A stretch of 32,128 nt of DNA from CAYRWM01 sp964428055 (GTDB taxonomy: Bacteria > Bacillota > Clostridia > Christensenellales > Christensenellaceae): positions 1 through 32,128 of the forward strand of contig CAYRWM010000021.1 in assembly GCA_964428055.1 (NCBI GenBank). The letters are read 5' to 3'. The position numbers and the translations under genes were made by a program. This document shows positions 8,672-15,898 of this stretch, piece after piece (position 1 is the stretch's first letter; the number at the start of each line of letters is the position of its first letter). Under the pieces are notes generated by a model, which saw only the letters and a program-made list of their open reading frames with translations, had not been told where the DNA came from and did not search any database.

Positions 8672-9847
8672 CTAAAGTCTTGCTACTCCGGACTTTCTGG
8701 CAGCATCCGCCACTGCTTCGGATACAGCCTTTCCGACTCTCGGATCAAATGCTGCAGGAATAATGTAGTCAGGACTCAATTCATTATCGTTTATTAATCC
8801 TGCAAGCGCATATGCAGCCGCTATTTTCATTTCATCATTTATATCAGATGCCCTGACATCAAATGCTCCTCTAAAAATCCCGGGAAATGCAAGTACATTA
8901 TTAATTTGGTTAGGATAATCGCTCCTGCCTGTCGCTATAACCTTTGCGCCACCCGCTCTGGCATCATCAGGAAATATCTCAGGAGTTGGATTTGCACAAG
9001 CAAATACGATAGCATCACGATTCATAGTGCTCACCATATCTTTTGTCAAAACACCAGGGGCACTAACACCGATGAATATATCTGCTCCTATTACTGCATC
9101 AGCCAGAGAACCTTTAAGGCCAGCTTTATTGGTTACTTTGGCCATCTCATCCTTTATTGAGTTCATGCCTGATTCACGGCCTTCATAGATAATTCCTGTC
9201 CTGTCACAAAGAGTAATATCTTCAAAACCGGAAGACAAAAGCAGTCTGCTGATTGATATTGAAGCTGCACCCGCACCGTTAATAACAATCTTAACCGATT
9301 TCTTATCCTTACCTACGATTTTTAATGCATTTGTAATACCAGCCAAAGTTATTACGGCAGTACCATGCTGGTCATCATGGAATATAGGAATATCACACTT
9401 TTCCTTCAGCTTTTTCTCAATCTCAAAACATCTTGGAGCGGAAATATCTTCAAGATTGATGCCTCCAAAGCTACCTGAAATCATGTAGATAGTATTGACG
9501 ATCTCATCAACATCATTACTCTTTATACAGAGCGGGAAAGCATCCACATCTCCAAAGGATTTGAACAGCACGCATTTCCCTTCCATAACTGGCATGCCGG
9601 CTTCCGGACCGATGTTCCCTAAGCCAAGTACTGCCGAACCATCCGTTACGACAAGACACATATTCCATCTTCTCGTAAGATCATAAGACTTCGAAATGTC
9701 TTTCTGTATCTCAAGACATGGCTGTGCTACACCTGGTGTATAAGCTAATGAAAGATCCTCCTTTGAATCAACTGGCACAGTAGCTATTACTTCAATCTTG
9801 CCCTTCCACTTTTCATGAAGTTTTAACGATTCCTTTGCATAATCCAT
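8672..9847 (-). CDS. NAD(P)-dependent malic enzyme (malate to pyruvate, decarboxylating)
   Basis: Oxidative decarboxylation of malate to pyruvate and CO2. The 391 residues match the short, single-function bacterial form without a phosphotransacetylase domain. Key residues are the SLAYTPGVAQPC block with the catalytic Tyr (Y36), the EAGMPVMEGK lysine (K91), the metal ligands in NLEDISAPR (E133/D134) and FHDDQHGTA (D158/D159), and the nucleotide loop NGAGAAS near 190-196. ACANPTPEI and the C-terminal AAFDPRVGKAVSEAVA are also family hallmarks. AGGA lies eight bases before the ATG. The gene follows the Ldh_2-type dehydrogenase after 20 bases, so the two probably form one operon linking oxaloacetate, malate and pyruvate. 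NAD versus NADP preference is not readable with confidence. Confidence 0.95.
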   Translation of the reverse strand: MDYAKESLKLHEKWKGKIEVIATVPVDSKEDLSLAYTPGVAQPCLEIQKDISKSYDLTRRWNMCLVVTDGSAVLGLGNIGPEAGMPVMEGKCVLFKSFGDVDAFPLCIKSNDVDEIVNTIYMISGSFGGINLEDISAPRCFEIEKKLKEKCDIPIFHDDQHGTAVITLAGITNALKIVGKDKKSVKIVINGAGAASISISRLLLSSGFEDITLCDRTGIIYEGRESGMNSIKDEMAKVTNKAGLKGSLADAVIGADIFIGVSAPGVLTKDMVSTMNRDAIVFACANPTPEIFPDDARAGGAKVIATGRSDYPNQINNVLAFPGIFRGAFDVRASDINDEMKIAAAYALAGLINDNELSPDYIIPAAFDPRVGKAVSEAVADAARKSGVARL

Positions 9848-9867
9848 TATTCTTTTCCTATAATAGT

Positions 9868-10977
9868 CTATTTTTCAAACGGGAAAACATAAGGCAGCGA
9901 GTATGTGTCTCTCATCTCTATGAATTCCTTTTGAACACTTTCGTTAACAGGAACGCCCTTATCTTTACGATCCAGCCAAACCAGATATTCCTTTTCTCCT
10001 GCTGTGTAAATTCTGTCGCACCCCGGGGCCTTCTTAGAAGCTCTCAGTTCTCTTAATATCTCACCGCTAATACGCTTAAATGTATCAGCTCCCATAAAAG
10101 CATCTGTATCTATAACTATAAAGAAATGTCCTAGATGGTATGGTTTTTTATTTCCGTTCTCATCCAAACCTGTGAGCATCTTCATATAACTGCCTGCCTG
10201 AAGCGCAGAAGAAAGTATCTCAACTACAGCCGCATATCCATAGCCTTTATAACCGGCAAGTTCTTCCCCTATTCCGCCGAGCGGTGCAAGAGCAGCTCTG
10301 CCTTCATTAAGAGCAACCAGAATATCCTCACTGTCAGTCATAGCGCTGCCGTCATTACCAATAACCATGCCGGCCGGAGTATCTTTACCGTTTCTAGCAA
10401 AGTACTCGATCTTCCCCCTCTGAGTGATAGATGTCGCACAATCAATCACAAATGGAAATTCCTCATCTGTAGGAAGTGCGAATGTAATAGGGTTGGTACC
10501 CATCATATTCTCAACTCCGAATGTAGGTGCTATTGAAGGTCTGGCATTAGTTCCCGTGATACCGATCATGTTCTCTTTTGAAGCCATTGTCGCCCAGTAA
10601 CCTGCAATGCCGTAATGCGTGGAGTTTCTGATAGCAATCATAGCCAAACCATACTTTTTAGCTTTCTCAATTGCCATCTCCATTGCCTTATGGCTTGCCA
10701 CCATACCCATTCCGTCATGTGCATCCATTACAGCAGTCGTAGCTGTTTCCTTAAGGATTTCTAACTCAGTAACAGGCTTCTGAATACCTGCATTAATCCT
10801 ATCTATATATATGGGTTTGAATCTGTTTACCCCATGACTCTCGATTCCACGTCTGTCACTTTCCATAAGTACATCAGCACATATTTTGGCATCATCTTCA
10901 GGCACTCCCACCTTCTTGAAGACATCGACCATGAAGCTTCCAACCATCTCCCACGGAACATAAGGTCTGTTATCCAT
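9868..10977 (-). CDS. Ldh_2-family malate/L-lactate-type dehydrogenase
   Basis: A 369-residue NAD(P)-dependent 2-hydroxyacid oxidoreductase of the Ldh_2 (YlbC/AllD/MdhII-like) family, unrelated to classical malate dehydrogenase. The SHG substrate motif (ESHGVNR, residues 46-52), the catalytic-site histidine in NSTHYGIAGYW (H121) and the GTNPITFALP and GYKGYGYAAVVEIL blocks are typical. The family includes malate, lactate, ureidoglycolate and 2,3-diketogulonate enzymes. Malate is favoured here only because malic enzyme is the next gene, 20 bases away. The start is secure: AGGAGG sits seven bases before the ATG. A cluster of palindromes overlapping its likely promoter suggests control by a dedicated repressor or activator not encoded in this window. 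Confidence 0.9.
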   Translation of the reverse strand: MDNRPYVPWEMVGSFMVDVFKKVGVPEDDAKICADVLMESDRRGIESHGVNRFKPIYIDRINAGIQKPVTELEILKETATTAVMDAHDGMGMVASHKAMEMAIEKAKKYGLAMIAIRNSTHYGIAGYWATMASKENMIGITGTNARPSIAPTFGVENMMGTNPITFALPTDEEFPFVIDCATSITQRGKIEYFARNGKDTPAGMVIGNDGSAMTDSEDILVALNEGRAALAPLGGIGEELAGYKGYGYAAVVEILSSALQAGSYMKMLTGLDENGNKKPYHLGHFFIVIDTDAFMGADTFKRISGEILRELRASKKAPGCDRIYTAGEKEYLVWLDRKDKGVPVNESVQKEFIEMRDTYSLPYVFPFEK

Positions 10978-11046
10978 TTTGTTACCTCCTGAATATGTTT
11001 AGCCGAAAGGCTTAAATTACAATTGACACAGATATATAACTGTTTA

Positions 11047-11075
11047 ATATCATTATATACGAAATCATCTGTCAA
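11047..11075 (-). promoter_or_regulatory. Possible promoter of the malate dehydrogenase-malic enzyme operon
   Basis: On the minus strand a perfect TTGACA (11075-11070) is followed after 17 bases by TGATAT (11052-11047). A TATAAT at 11057-11052 is an alternative -10 with a poorer -35 (TGTCTT). The TTGACA lies inside an inverted repeat, so a bound regulator would compete with RNA polymerase. Which -10 is used is uncertain. Confidence 0.42.
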
Positions 11076-11117
11076 AGACAGAGTAATTCTGTCATAATTA
11101 ATGATTAATTACGACAG
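11069..11117. promoter_or_regulatory. Cluster of overlapping CTGTC/GACAG palindromes, likely operator
   Basis: Four CTGTC half-sites in alternating orientation lie at 11069, 11077, 11089 and 11113. They form CTGTC-N3-GACAG (11069-11081), GACAGA-N5-TCTGTC (11077-11093) and a 29-base palindrome (11089-11117) in which 13 of 14 arm positions pair around a central G, with an AT-rich core TAATTAATGATTAATTA. No T tract follows on either strand, so it is not a terminator. Position upstream of the malate dehydrogenase gene, overlapping its -35, suggests a transcription factor site. Confidence 0.6.
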
Positions 11118-11146
11118 GCAAATAAAAAGTATTTAAAATAAAAAAG

Positions 11147-11235
11147 TGGTGCCGAAGACCGGAATCGAACCGGTACGGAGTTTTACCTCCGCTGGATTTT
11201 AAGTCCAGTGCGTCTGCCAGTTCCGCCACTTCGGC
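11147..11235 (-). tRNA. tRNA-Leu (anticodon UAA)
   Basis: An 89-base class II tRNA read on the minus strand. The acceptor stem GCCGAAG (11235-11229) pairs with CTTCGGC (11157-11151), followed by A and an encoded CCA end. The anticodon stem CTGGA/TCCAG encloses CTTAAAA, giving UAA. The long variable arm GGAGGTAAAACTCC and the T arm CCGGTTCGATTCCGG complete the leucine pattern. It has its own promoter 23 bases upstream. A T-rich tract (CTTTTTTATTTT) follows immediately but without a separate hairpin. Confidence 0.97.
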
Positions 11236-11257
11236 AATCACTAATCATATAAGGATA

Positions 11258-11285
11258 ATTATACAAGATAACTTTCAAAGGTCAA
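11258..11285 (-). promoter_or_regulatory. Promoter of tRNA-Leu
   Basis: TTGACC (11285-11280), a 16-base spacer and TATAAT (11263-11258) on the minus strand. The -35 begins directly after the T run of the preceding ispH-rpsA terminator. Confidence 0.75.
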
Positions 11286-11317
11286 GAAAAAAGAAACCGG
11301 ATTAGTCATCCGGTTTC
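11286..11317 (-). terminator. Rho-independent terminator of the Asp23-to-ispH-rpsA operon
   Basis: A 10-bp perfect stem (GAAACCGGAT at 11293-11302 and its complement at 11308-11317) with a 5-base loop is followed on the minus strand by TTTTTTCTT. It begins 13 bases after the fusion gene's stop. Confidence 0.94.
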
Positions 11318-11330
11318 CTAAATCATAATA

Positions 11331-13559
11331 TTATTCTTCTGTCTCACTCTCGCCTTCAGCCTTTGGGAAGAAATCTGCAAGAGTAGAAGTAGCACTATCA
11401 ACCGGAGGTATCTCGAACTTGAAGTTCTCATTATCTTCGGTCTCTTCTTTTGTCTCCTTCTTTTCTTCAGGAATGAGAGCTCTCATACTAAGTGTAATCC
11501 TCTTTTTAGAAGGATCAACACCCATTACTTTCGCTTTCACAACATCTCCTACGCGAAGCTCTTCTTCTACTTTCTCAAGTCTTCTGTTCGTGATTTGTGA
11601 TACATGCACGAGACCATCAATAGTCGGCTCAAGCGATACAAAAGCGCCAAACGGGAGTATTCTTACAACTTTACCTTCTACGATGCTACCGACCGGGTAT
11701 TTCTCCTTTGCAAGATCCCAAGGCTTTGGAGAGAGCTGTTTGAGTCCAAGCGAAATCCTTTTCTTGTCAGGATCAACATTAAGGATGAGAACTTCAATCT
11801 CATCACCAGTCTTAAGGACATCCTGCGGGCTCTTTACTTTTACCCAACTTATATCAGTAATATGGAGAAGACCATCTACTCCACCGATATCAACAAAAGC
11901 TCCGAAGTTTGTCAGTCTCTTTATCTTACCTGTGACCTTGTCACCCTTCGTGAATGATTCATACAGCTTCTTTTCCTGCTCATCCGCTTCCTTCTGAAGA
12001 ACGGCCTTTCTTGAAAGAACGAATCTCCTCTGTTTCTTATCTACATCCAGAATCGTTACATCAATATCCTGACCAACAAATTCACTGAGATCTTCAACAT
12101 ACTTAAGTGACATCTGAGAAGCAGGTATAAAAGCTTCATAGCCTTCAAGCTTTGAAACTACGCCACCCTTGACAACTTTATCAACCTTAACTGTGTAGAC
12201 TTTATCTTCTTCAAGATTATCAACCAGATTCTTCCACTTGAGTTTTGATTCAATAGACTTTCTGGAAAGCTCAACATTTCCCTCTCCATCATTTAAGGAA
12301 ACGACCTCAGCTTCTATGGTATCGCCTACAGAGAACATCTCCATGGGGTTTTCATCACCCTTAGCCGAAAGATTTTCTTTCTTAATGATACCATCGGACT
12401 TGTAATTTATGTTTACGCATATTTCACTGTCCGATATCTGTATTATCGTTCCTGTAACAAGCTGTCCCCTTCTTATATAACTGAAGGTCTTTTCAAGCTG
12501 TGAAGCAAAATCCTCTTCATTTTCTGGACTGTCTGCCGCACTTGCATCGGCTTCAGCGACAGTATTATCAGCCGCTTCGGCAACCTCTGCCTGTTCTTCC
12601 TTAGCTGTCTCTTCAACAGCCTCTACCTTTTCTTCCACTTCATTAACAGCTTCAGCTACTTCACCCGCTACAGAAGCGTTTTCCTCATTAATAACCTCTC
12701 GAGTTCCCTGTTCTAAGACGTCTGACATTCGATTCTTTACCTCCATGATTATGCGGTTCGGCGTAGATGCACCCGCAATTAAACTTATTATATCATCATT
12801 AGCGATTTTTTCAATACTAAGTTCCTCTATATTATCGATATGAAAAGTCCTTGCACAGTAGTTTTTACACAGACTATATAGTTTTTCTGTGTTTGATGAA
12901 TGCTTACCCCCGATTACTATCACTACATCGGAATTTTTAGCAAGATACTCAGCTTCATGCTGCCTTTTTAGCGTAGTATCACATATTGTGTTATACTCCT
13001 TAAGTTCACTGATCCTGGGCCTTAAGACATTAACTATACTATCCCACAAACTTAGAGTTGAAGTAGTCTGTGCAACAAGAACGGCACTGTCCATCTCCGG
13101 CAATGATTCTGCCTCTTCAATAGAGTTAATTATATATACTGACCTGCTGCCTGCCCATCCCTTTATACCTACAACTTCCGGATGGTCTTCTTTTCCAATT
13201 ATTATAATGTTATCAGATGAAGCTTCTGCTACAAGATAATGAATGCGTTTAACAAAAGGACAAGTAAGATCGACAATCTCACATTTTGCTGATGACAGTT
13301 TATCGAGCACATCCTTTGGAATTCCGTGGGAACGAATGACTACAATACAATCCTCTGAATCGTTGAGCTCTTCCGGATCTTTAAGAGTCCTTACACCTAA
13401 AGAAGCAAGCTCATTCGTTACGTTCTCGTTATGAATGAGCTCTCCTAAAGTATATATATTTCTGCCGTCTTTCTTTACTGCAAGTTCGTATACAGCATCA
13501 ACGGCTCTCTTTACACCGAAACAGAATCCGGCGTTATCAGCTACAACTATCTTACCCAT
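11331..13559 (-). CDS. IspH (HMB-PP reductase) fused to ribosomal protein S1
   Basis: A 742-residue two-part protein. Residues 1 to about 280 are IspH, the [4Fe-4S] enzyme that makes IPP and DMAPP in the last step of the MEP pathway; the cluster cysteines are C13 (GFCFGVKRA), C100 (DLTCPFV) and C193 (ICDTT), with conserved histidines in RSHG and EDHPEV. An acidic Glu/Ala-rich linker spans about 290-350. Four S1 RNA-binding repeats follow at about 364-434, 453-518, 538-607 and 623-693, with the best matches in the third and fourth (NFGAFVDIGGVDGLLHITDI and PFGAFVSLEPTIDGLVHVSQ). The fusion is known in many Clostridia and is annotated as bifunctional. It overlaps plsC by 8 bases and is the last gene of its operon. 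Four repeats rather than the six of E. coli S1 is common in Firmicutes. Confidence 0.95.
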   Translation of the reverse strand: MGKIVVADNAGFCFGVKRAVDAVYELAVKKDGRNIYTLGELIHNENVTNELASLGVRTLKDPEELNDSEDCIVVIRSHGIPKDVLDKLSSAKCEIVDLTCPFVKRIHYLVAEASSDNIIIIGKEDHPEVVGIKGWAGSRSVYIINSIEEAESLPEMDSAVLVAQTTSTLSLWDSIVNVLRPRISELKEYNTICDTTLKRQHEAEYLAKNSDVVIVIGGKHSSNTEKLYSLCKNYCARTFHIDNIEELSIEKIANDDIISLIAGASTPNRIIMEVKNRMSDVLEQGTREVINEENASVAGEVAEAVNEVEEKVEAVEETAKEEQAEVAEAADNTVAEADASAADSPENEEDFASQLEKTFSYIRRGQLVTGTIIQISDSEICVNINYKSDGIIKKENLSAKGDENPMEMFSVGDTIEAEVVSLNDGEGNVELSRKSIESKLKWKNLVDNLEEDKVYTVKVDKVVKGGVVSKLEGYEAFIPASQMSLKYVEDLSEFVGQDIDVTILDVDKKQRRFVLSRKAVLQKEADEQEKKLYESFTKGDKVTGKIKRLTNFGAFVDIGGVDGLLHITDISWVKVKSPQDVLKTGDEIEVLILNVDPDKKRISLGLKQLSPKPWDLAKEKYPVGSIVEGKVVRILPFGAFVSLEPTIDGLVHVSQITNRRLEKVEEELRVGDVVKAKVMGVDPSKKRITLSMRALIPEEKKETKEETEDNENFKFEIPPVDSATSTLADFFPKAEGESETEE

Positions 13560-14160
13560 GAAGAAGACTGGTCCTCAATTCCCTTACTTTATCCATAAGG
13601 ATCTCATTTGCATCAACTGCCGCCTGTGCGGAACTCGAAGAAGACACCTCTTTTTTAAGATCAATAAACTCACCAACGCATACTTTCACTCTTTTGCCGA
13701 AATGCACACCGTTTTCATGAATATAAATTGGTAGTACAGGCGTGTCAGTCTTAAGAGCTATTAGCGCGGCACCGGGTTCAAATGGCTGTAATTCGCCTGT
13801 CACCGATCTTTTTCCCTCAGGGAACATCCCCAACACCTGATTATTTTTAAGAGCTTTCATGGCTTCCTTTACGGCTTTAAGATCATTTTTACCTCTGCTT
13901 ACAGGGATTATTCCCATTCCAAGCAGAAACCTTTTTGCCATACTGTTCTCAATAAGTTCGGATTTTGCCATGAACCTGACATTTTTAGTATAAATAAGAT
14001 GACCAACAAGAATCGGATCCCAGTTAGTAGTATGGTTTGCAACCACTATGCATTTTGACTTTATTTTCAGGTTCTTTTTATTATATACCTTTGGCATAAG
14101 GCTGATGTTAACGATAGGCCAGGCAACAATACGTATGAATAGATAAAGAAGATCATTCAT
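13552..14160 (-). CDS. plsC: 1-acyl-sn-glycerol-3-phosphate acyltransferase (PlsC family)
   Basis: A membrane-associated acyltransferase that adds the second acyl chain to lysophosphatidic acid. The 202 residues carry the HX4D catalytic motif as NHTTNWDP (H43, D48), the second-block KSELIENSMAKRFLLGMG and the FPEGKRSVTG phosphate-binding motif. A hydrophobic N-terminus (LLYLFIRIVAWPIVNISL) can anchor it to the membrane. The start overlaps the cmk stop by 4 bases and its end overlaps ispH. The cmk-plsC-ispH/rpsA order is usual in Clostridia. A second lipid gene, plsY, lies at the other end of the window but is not linked in transcription. Confidence 0.93.
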   Translation of the reverse strand: MNDLLYLFIRIVAWPIVNISLMPKVYNKKNLKIKSKCIVVANHTTNWDPILVGHLIYTKNVRFMAKSELIENSMAKRFLLGMGIIPVSRGKNDLKAVKEAMKALKNNQVLGMFPEGKRSVTGELQPFEPGAALIALKTDTPVLPIYIHENGVHFGKRVKVCVGEFIDLKKEVSSSSSAQAAVDANEILMDKVRELRTSLLHG

Positions 14161-14810
14161 CCCTTTGCGATCTCCTTTAAAACAAAATCGATAACTTCAT
14201 CAATATTCATATCAGTGGTATCTACAAGTACGGCATCCTCAGCCTGTTTCAATGGCATAAACTCTCGTTCAGAGTCATTTTTGTCACGCTTTATGATATC
14301 TTCCCTGATTTCTTCAAATGTTAAATTGCTTCCCTCTGGCAATTCCTTAAATCTGCGACGTGCCCGTTCGTCAACTGAAGCTGTAATAAAGAATTTATGA
14401 TCAGCATCAGGCAGGACATATGTGCAAATATCTCTGCCGTCCATAACAATATCAAAGTTCCTCGCAATTTCCTGCTGCATCTCAATAAGCTTTAGCCTTA
14501 CTTCAGGTATTTTAGACACATTGGATGCACCCATTGATATTTCATTAGTACGAATAAGTTTACTTATATCCTTTCCATCAAGATACATGTGCTGAACCCG
14601 TTTTATGTATTTAACCTCAATATCAACTTCATCCAGATGATCTTTTACAGCAACAGCATCTTCCGGATCAATGCCCTTATTTATAAGCGCATAGGCTATT
14701 GATCTGTACATGGCACCCGTATCAAGGTAATTGATACCGAGTTTTTCTGAAATTAGTTTTGCTACCGTACTTTTTCCTGCCCCTGCAGGTCCATCGATGG
14801 CTATCTTCAT
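14157..14810 (-). CDS. cmk: Cytidylate kinase (CMP/dCMP kinase)
   Basis: Phosphorylates CMP and dCMP with ATP in the cytosol, recycling pyrimidine nucleotides from RNA and lipid turnover. The 217 residues start with the P-loop IDGPAGAGKST (residues 5-15) and continue with YLDTGAMYRSIAYALI, MDGRDICTYVLPDADHKFF and ASVDERARRRFKE, all conserved in Cmk. The C-terminal DVVDTTDMNIDEV-like segment (VLVDTTDMNIDEVI) also fits. It begins 1 base after ispA and overlaps plsC by 4 bases, so it is translated as part of the long operon. No internal promoter is evident. Confidence 0.96.
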   Translation of the reverse strand: MKIAIDGPAGAGKSTVAKLISEKLGINYLDTGAMYRSIAYALINKGIDPEDAVAVKDHLDEVDIEVKYIKRVQHMYLDGKDISKLIRTNEISMGASNVSKIPEVRLKLIEMQQEIARNFDIVMDGRDICTYVLPDADHKFFITASVDERARRRFKELPEGSNLTFEEIREDIIKRDKNDSEREFMPLKQAEDAVLVDTTDMNIDEVIDFVLKEIAKG

Positions 14811-14811
14811 A

Positions 14812-15696
14812 TCATTTCTTCCTGTTCAGTATTTTTTCCGCCAACTCGGCAAAATCAGTCGCTTTTGTCCCGAATATATCAAGGCATTCCACAGCCTCAT
14901 CAGTAAGATCACTCGCCATCTTATATGAGTCACTTATACCGTAAAGCTTCGGGAAAGTCAGTTTATTATCGTCCGCATCCTTACCTGTTGTCTTTCCAAG
15001 CAACGCCGGATCACCCTGTATATCAAGTATGTCATCAATAATCTGAAATGCCTTACCTATACACTCGCCGTATCTTTTGAGATGATCCATCTCTGTCTGA
15101 CCGGGATTGCACAGCACTGCACCTGATAAAAGAGACCCTACTATCATTGCGCCGGTCTTATGCTCATGTATATAATCAAGCAGATGTGTGTCTGGATCAC
15201 CGTCAACTGCTTCAAGATCGGAGCATTGTCCGCCAATCATTCCAAATATACCTGCTGCTCTGGCAATTATAGACATCGCTTTAATATGCCTCGGCATATT
15301 ATCCGGAAATCTTTCCGCATTTGCAAGCATCGTCTCAAAAGCGTAATTAAGAAAAGCATCACCTGCAAGCACAGCTATACCTTCTCCGAAAACAACATGA
15401 CATGTTGGGTTGCCGCGCCTTAATTCATCATCATCCATAGCCGGAAGATCATCATGAATGAGAGAATAAGTATGTATCATCTCAATTGCACAGGCAATAT
15501 CCAGAGTCTCTGCAGTATCACCGTCAAAAAGACTATTCGCCATTATATTGAGGATAGGCCTCAGCCTCTTTCCACCGGCAGTCATACTGTAACGCATTGC
15601 TTTGCCGATAGTACGGCCCGGTTCGGCCAAGTCCAGCAGTTCCTTAATCCTTGAATCAACTGTTTCTTTGTATCTCTCAAAATTATTGCTGGCCAT
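14812..15696 (-). CDS. ispA: Farnesyl diphosphate synthase (short-chain polyprenyl synthase)
   Basis: Condenses IPP with DMAPP and GPP to give C15 (or C10/C15) prenyl diphosphates. The first aspartate-rich motif is IHDDLPAMDDDELRRGNPTCH and the second is FQIIDDILDIQGD; GGKRLRP and KTGAMI are also present. The insertion in the first motif (DDLPAMDDD) is the bacterial type. The ATG at 15696 (MASNNFERYKE) is preferred to an upstream TTG at 15720, which would overlap xseB by 38 bases; it gives 294 residues, the usual size. It lies between xseB (14-base overlap) and cmk. The usual clostridial neighbour dxs is absent here, but ispH is encoded four genes on in the same operon. Confidence 0.94.
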   Translation of the reverse strand: MASNNFERYKETVDSRIKELLDLAEPGRTIGKAMRYSMTAGGKRLRPILNIMANSLFDGDTAETLDIACAIEMIHTYSLIHDDLPAMDDDELRRGNPTCHVVFGEGIAVLAGDAFLNYAFETMLANAERFPDNMPRHIKAMSIIARAAGIFGMIGGQCSDLEAVDGDPDTHLLDYIHEHKTGAMIVGSLLSGAVLCNPGQTEMDHLKRYGECIGKAFQIIDDILDIQGDPALLGKTTGKDADDNKLTFPKLYGISDSYKMASDLTDEAVECLDIFGTKATDFAELAEKILNRKK

Positions 15697-15898
15697 CTTC
15701 ACCACTCTCTTCCCTTCCAATGATGTCTATCTTATCTCTGTATACACCGAGAATTTCCTTAGCTTTGTCTGAATACTTTTTTCCCTCCTCATAGAGTTTA
15801 ATAGATTCCTCTATAGAGATATCAGGACTGTTCAGCTTCTCAGTTATGGACTTAAGCTGATTAATACAGTCTTCAATTGTTAATTCATTTTTATCCAT
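15683..15898 (-). CDS. xseB: Exonuclease VII small subunit
   Basis: The small helical subunit of exonuclease VII, which binds several-fold to XseA and cuts single-stranded DNA from both ends. The 71-residue product shows the family core SIEESIKLYEEGKKYSDKAKEIL at about residues 28-50 (the L-x-x-G pattern in LYEEGKKY). The ATG at 15898 is chosen over an earlier one at 15943 because GGAG lies nine bases upstream and the resulting length matches the family. It overlaps the xseA stop by 8 bases, so the two subunits are translationally coupled. Confidence 0.93.
   Translation of the reverse strand: MDKNELTIEDCINQLKSITEKLNSPDISIEESIKLYEEGKKYSDKAKEILGVYRDKIDIIGREESGEDGQQ

Noticed and set aside
11089..11117. 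Palindrome considered as the tRNA-Leu terminator
   Set aside because: No T tract follows it in either direction and the stem is AT-rich; an operator is more likely.
11419..11997. Open frame of 192 codons on the plus strand, and another of 117 codons at 11604-11957
   Set aside because: Both are antisense to the S1 repeats of the ispH-rpsA fusion. Their composition follows that gene's reverse strand and no motif is seen.
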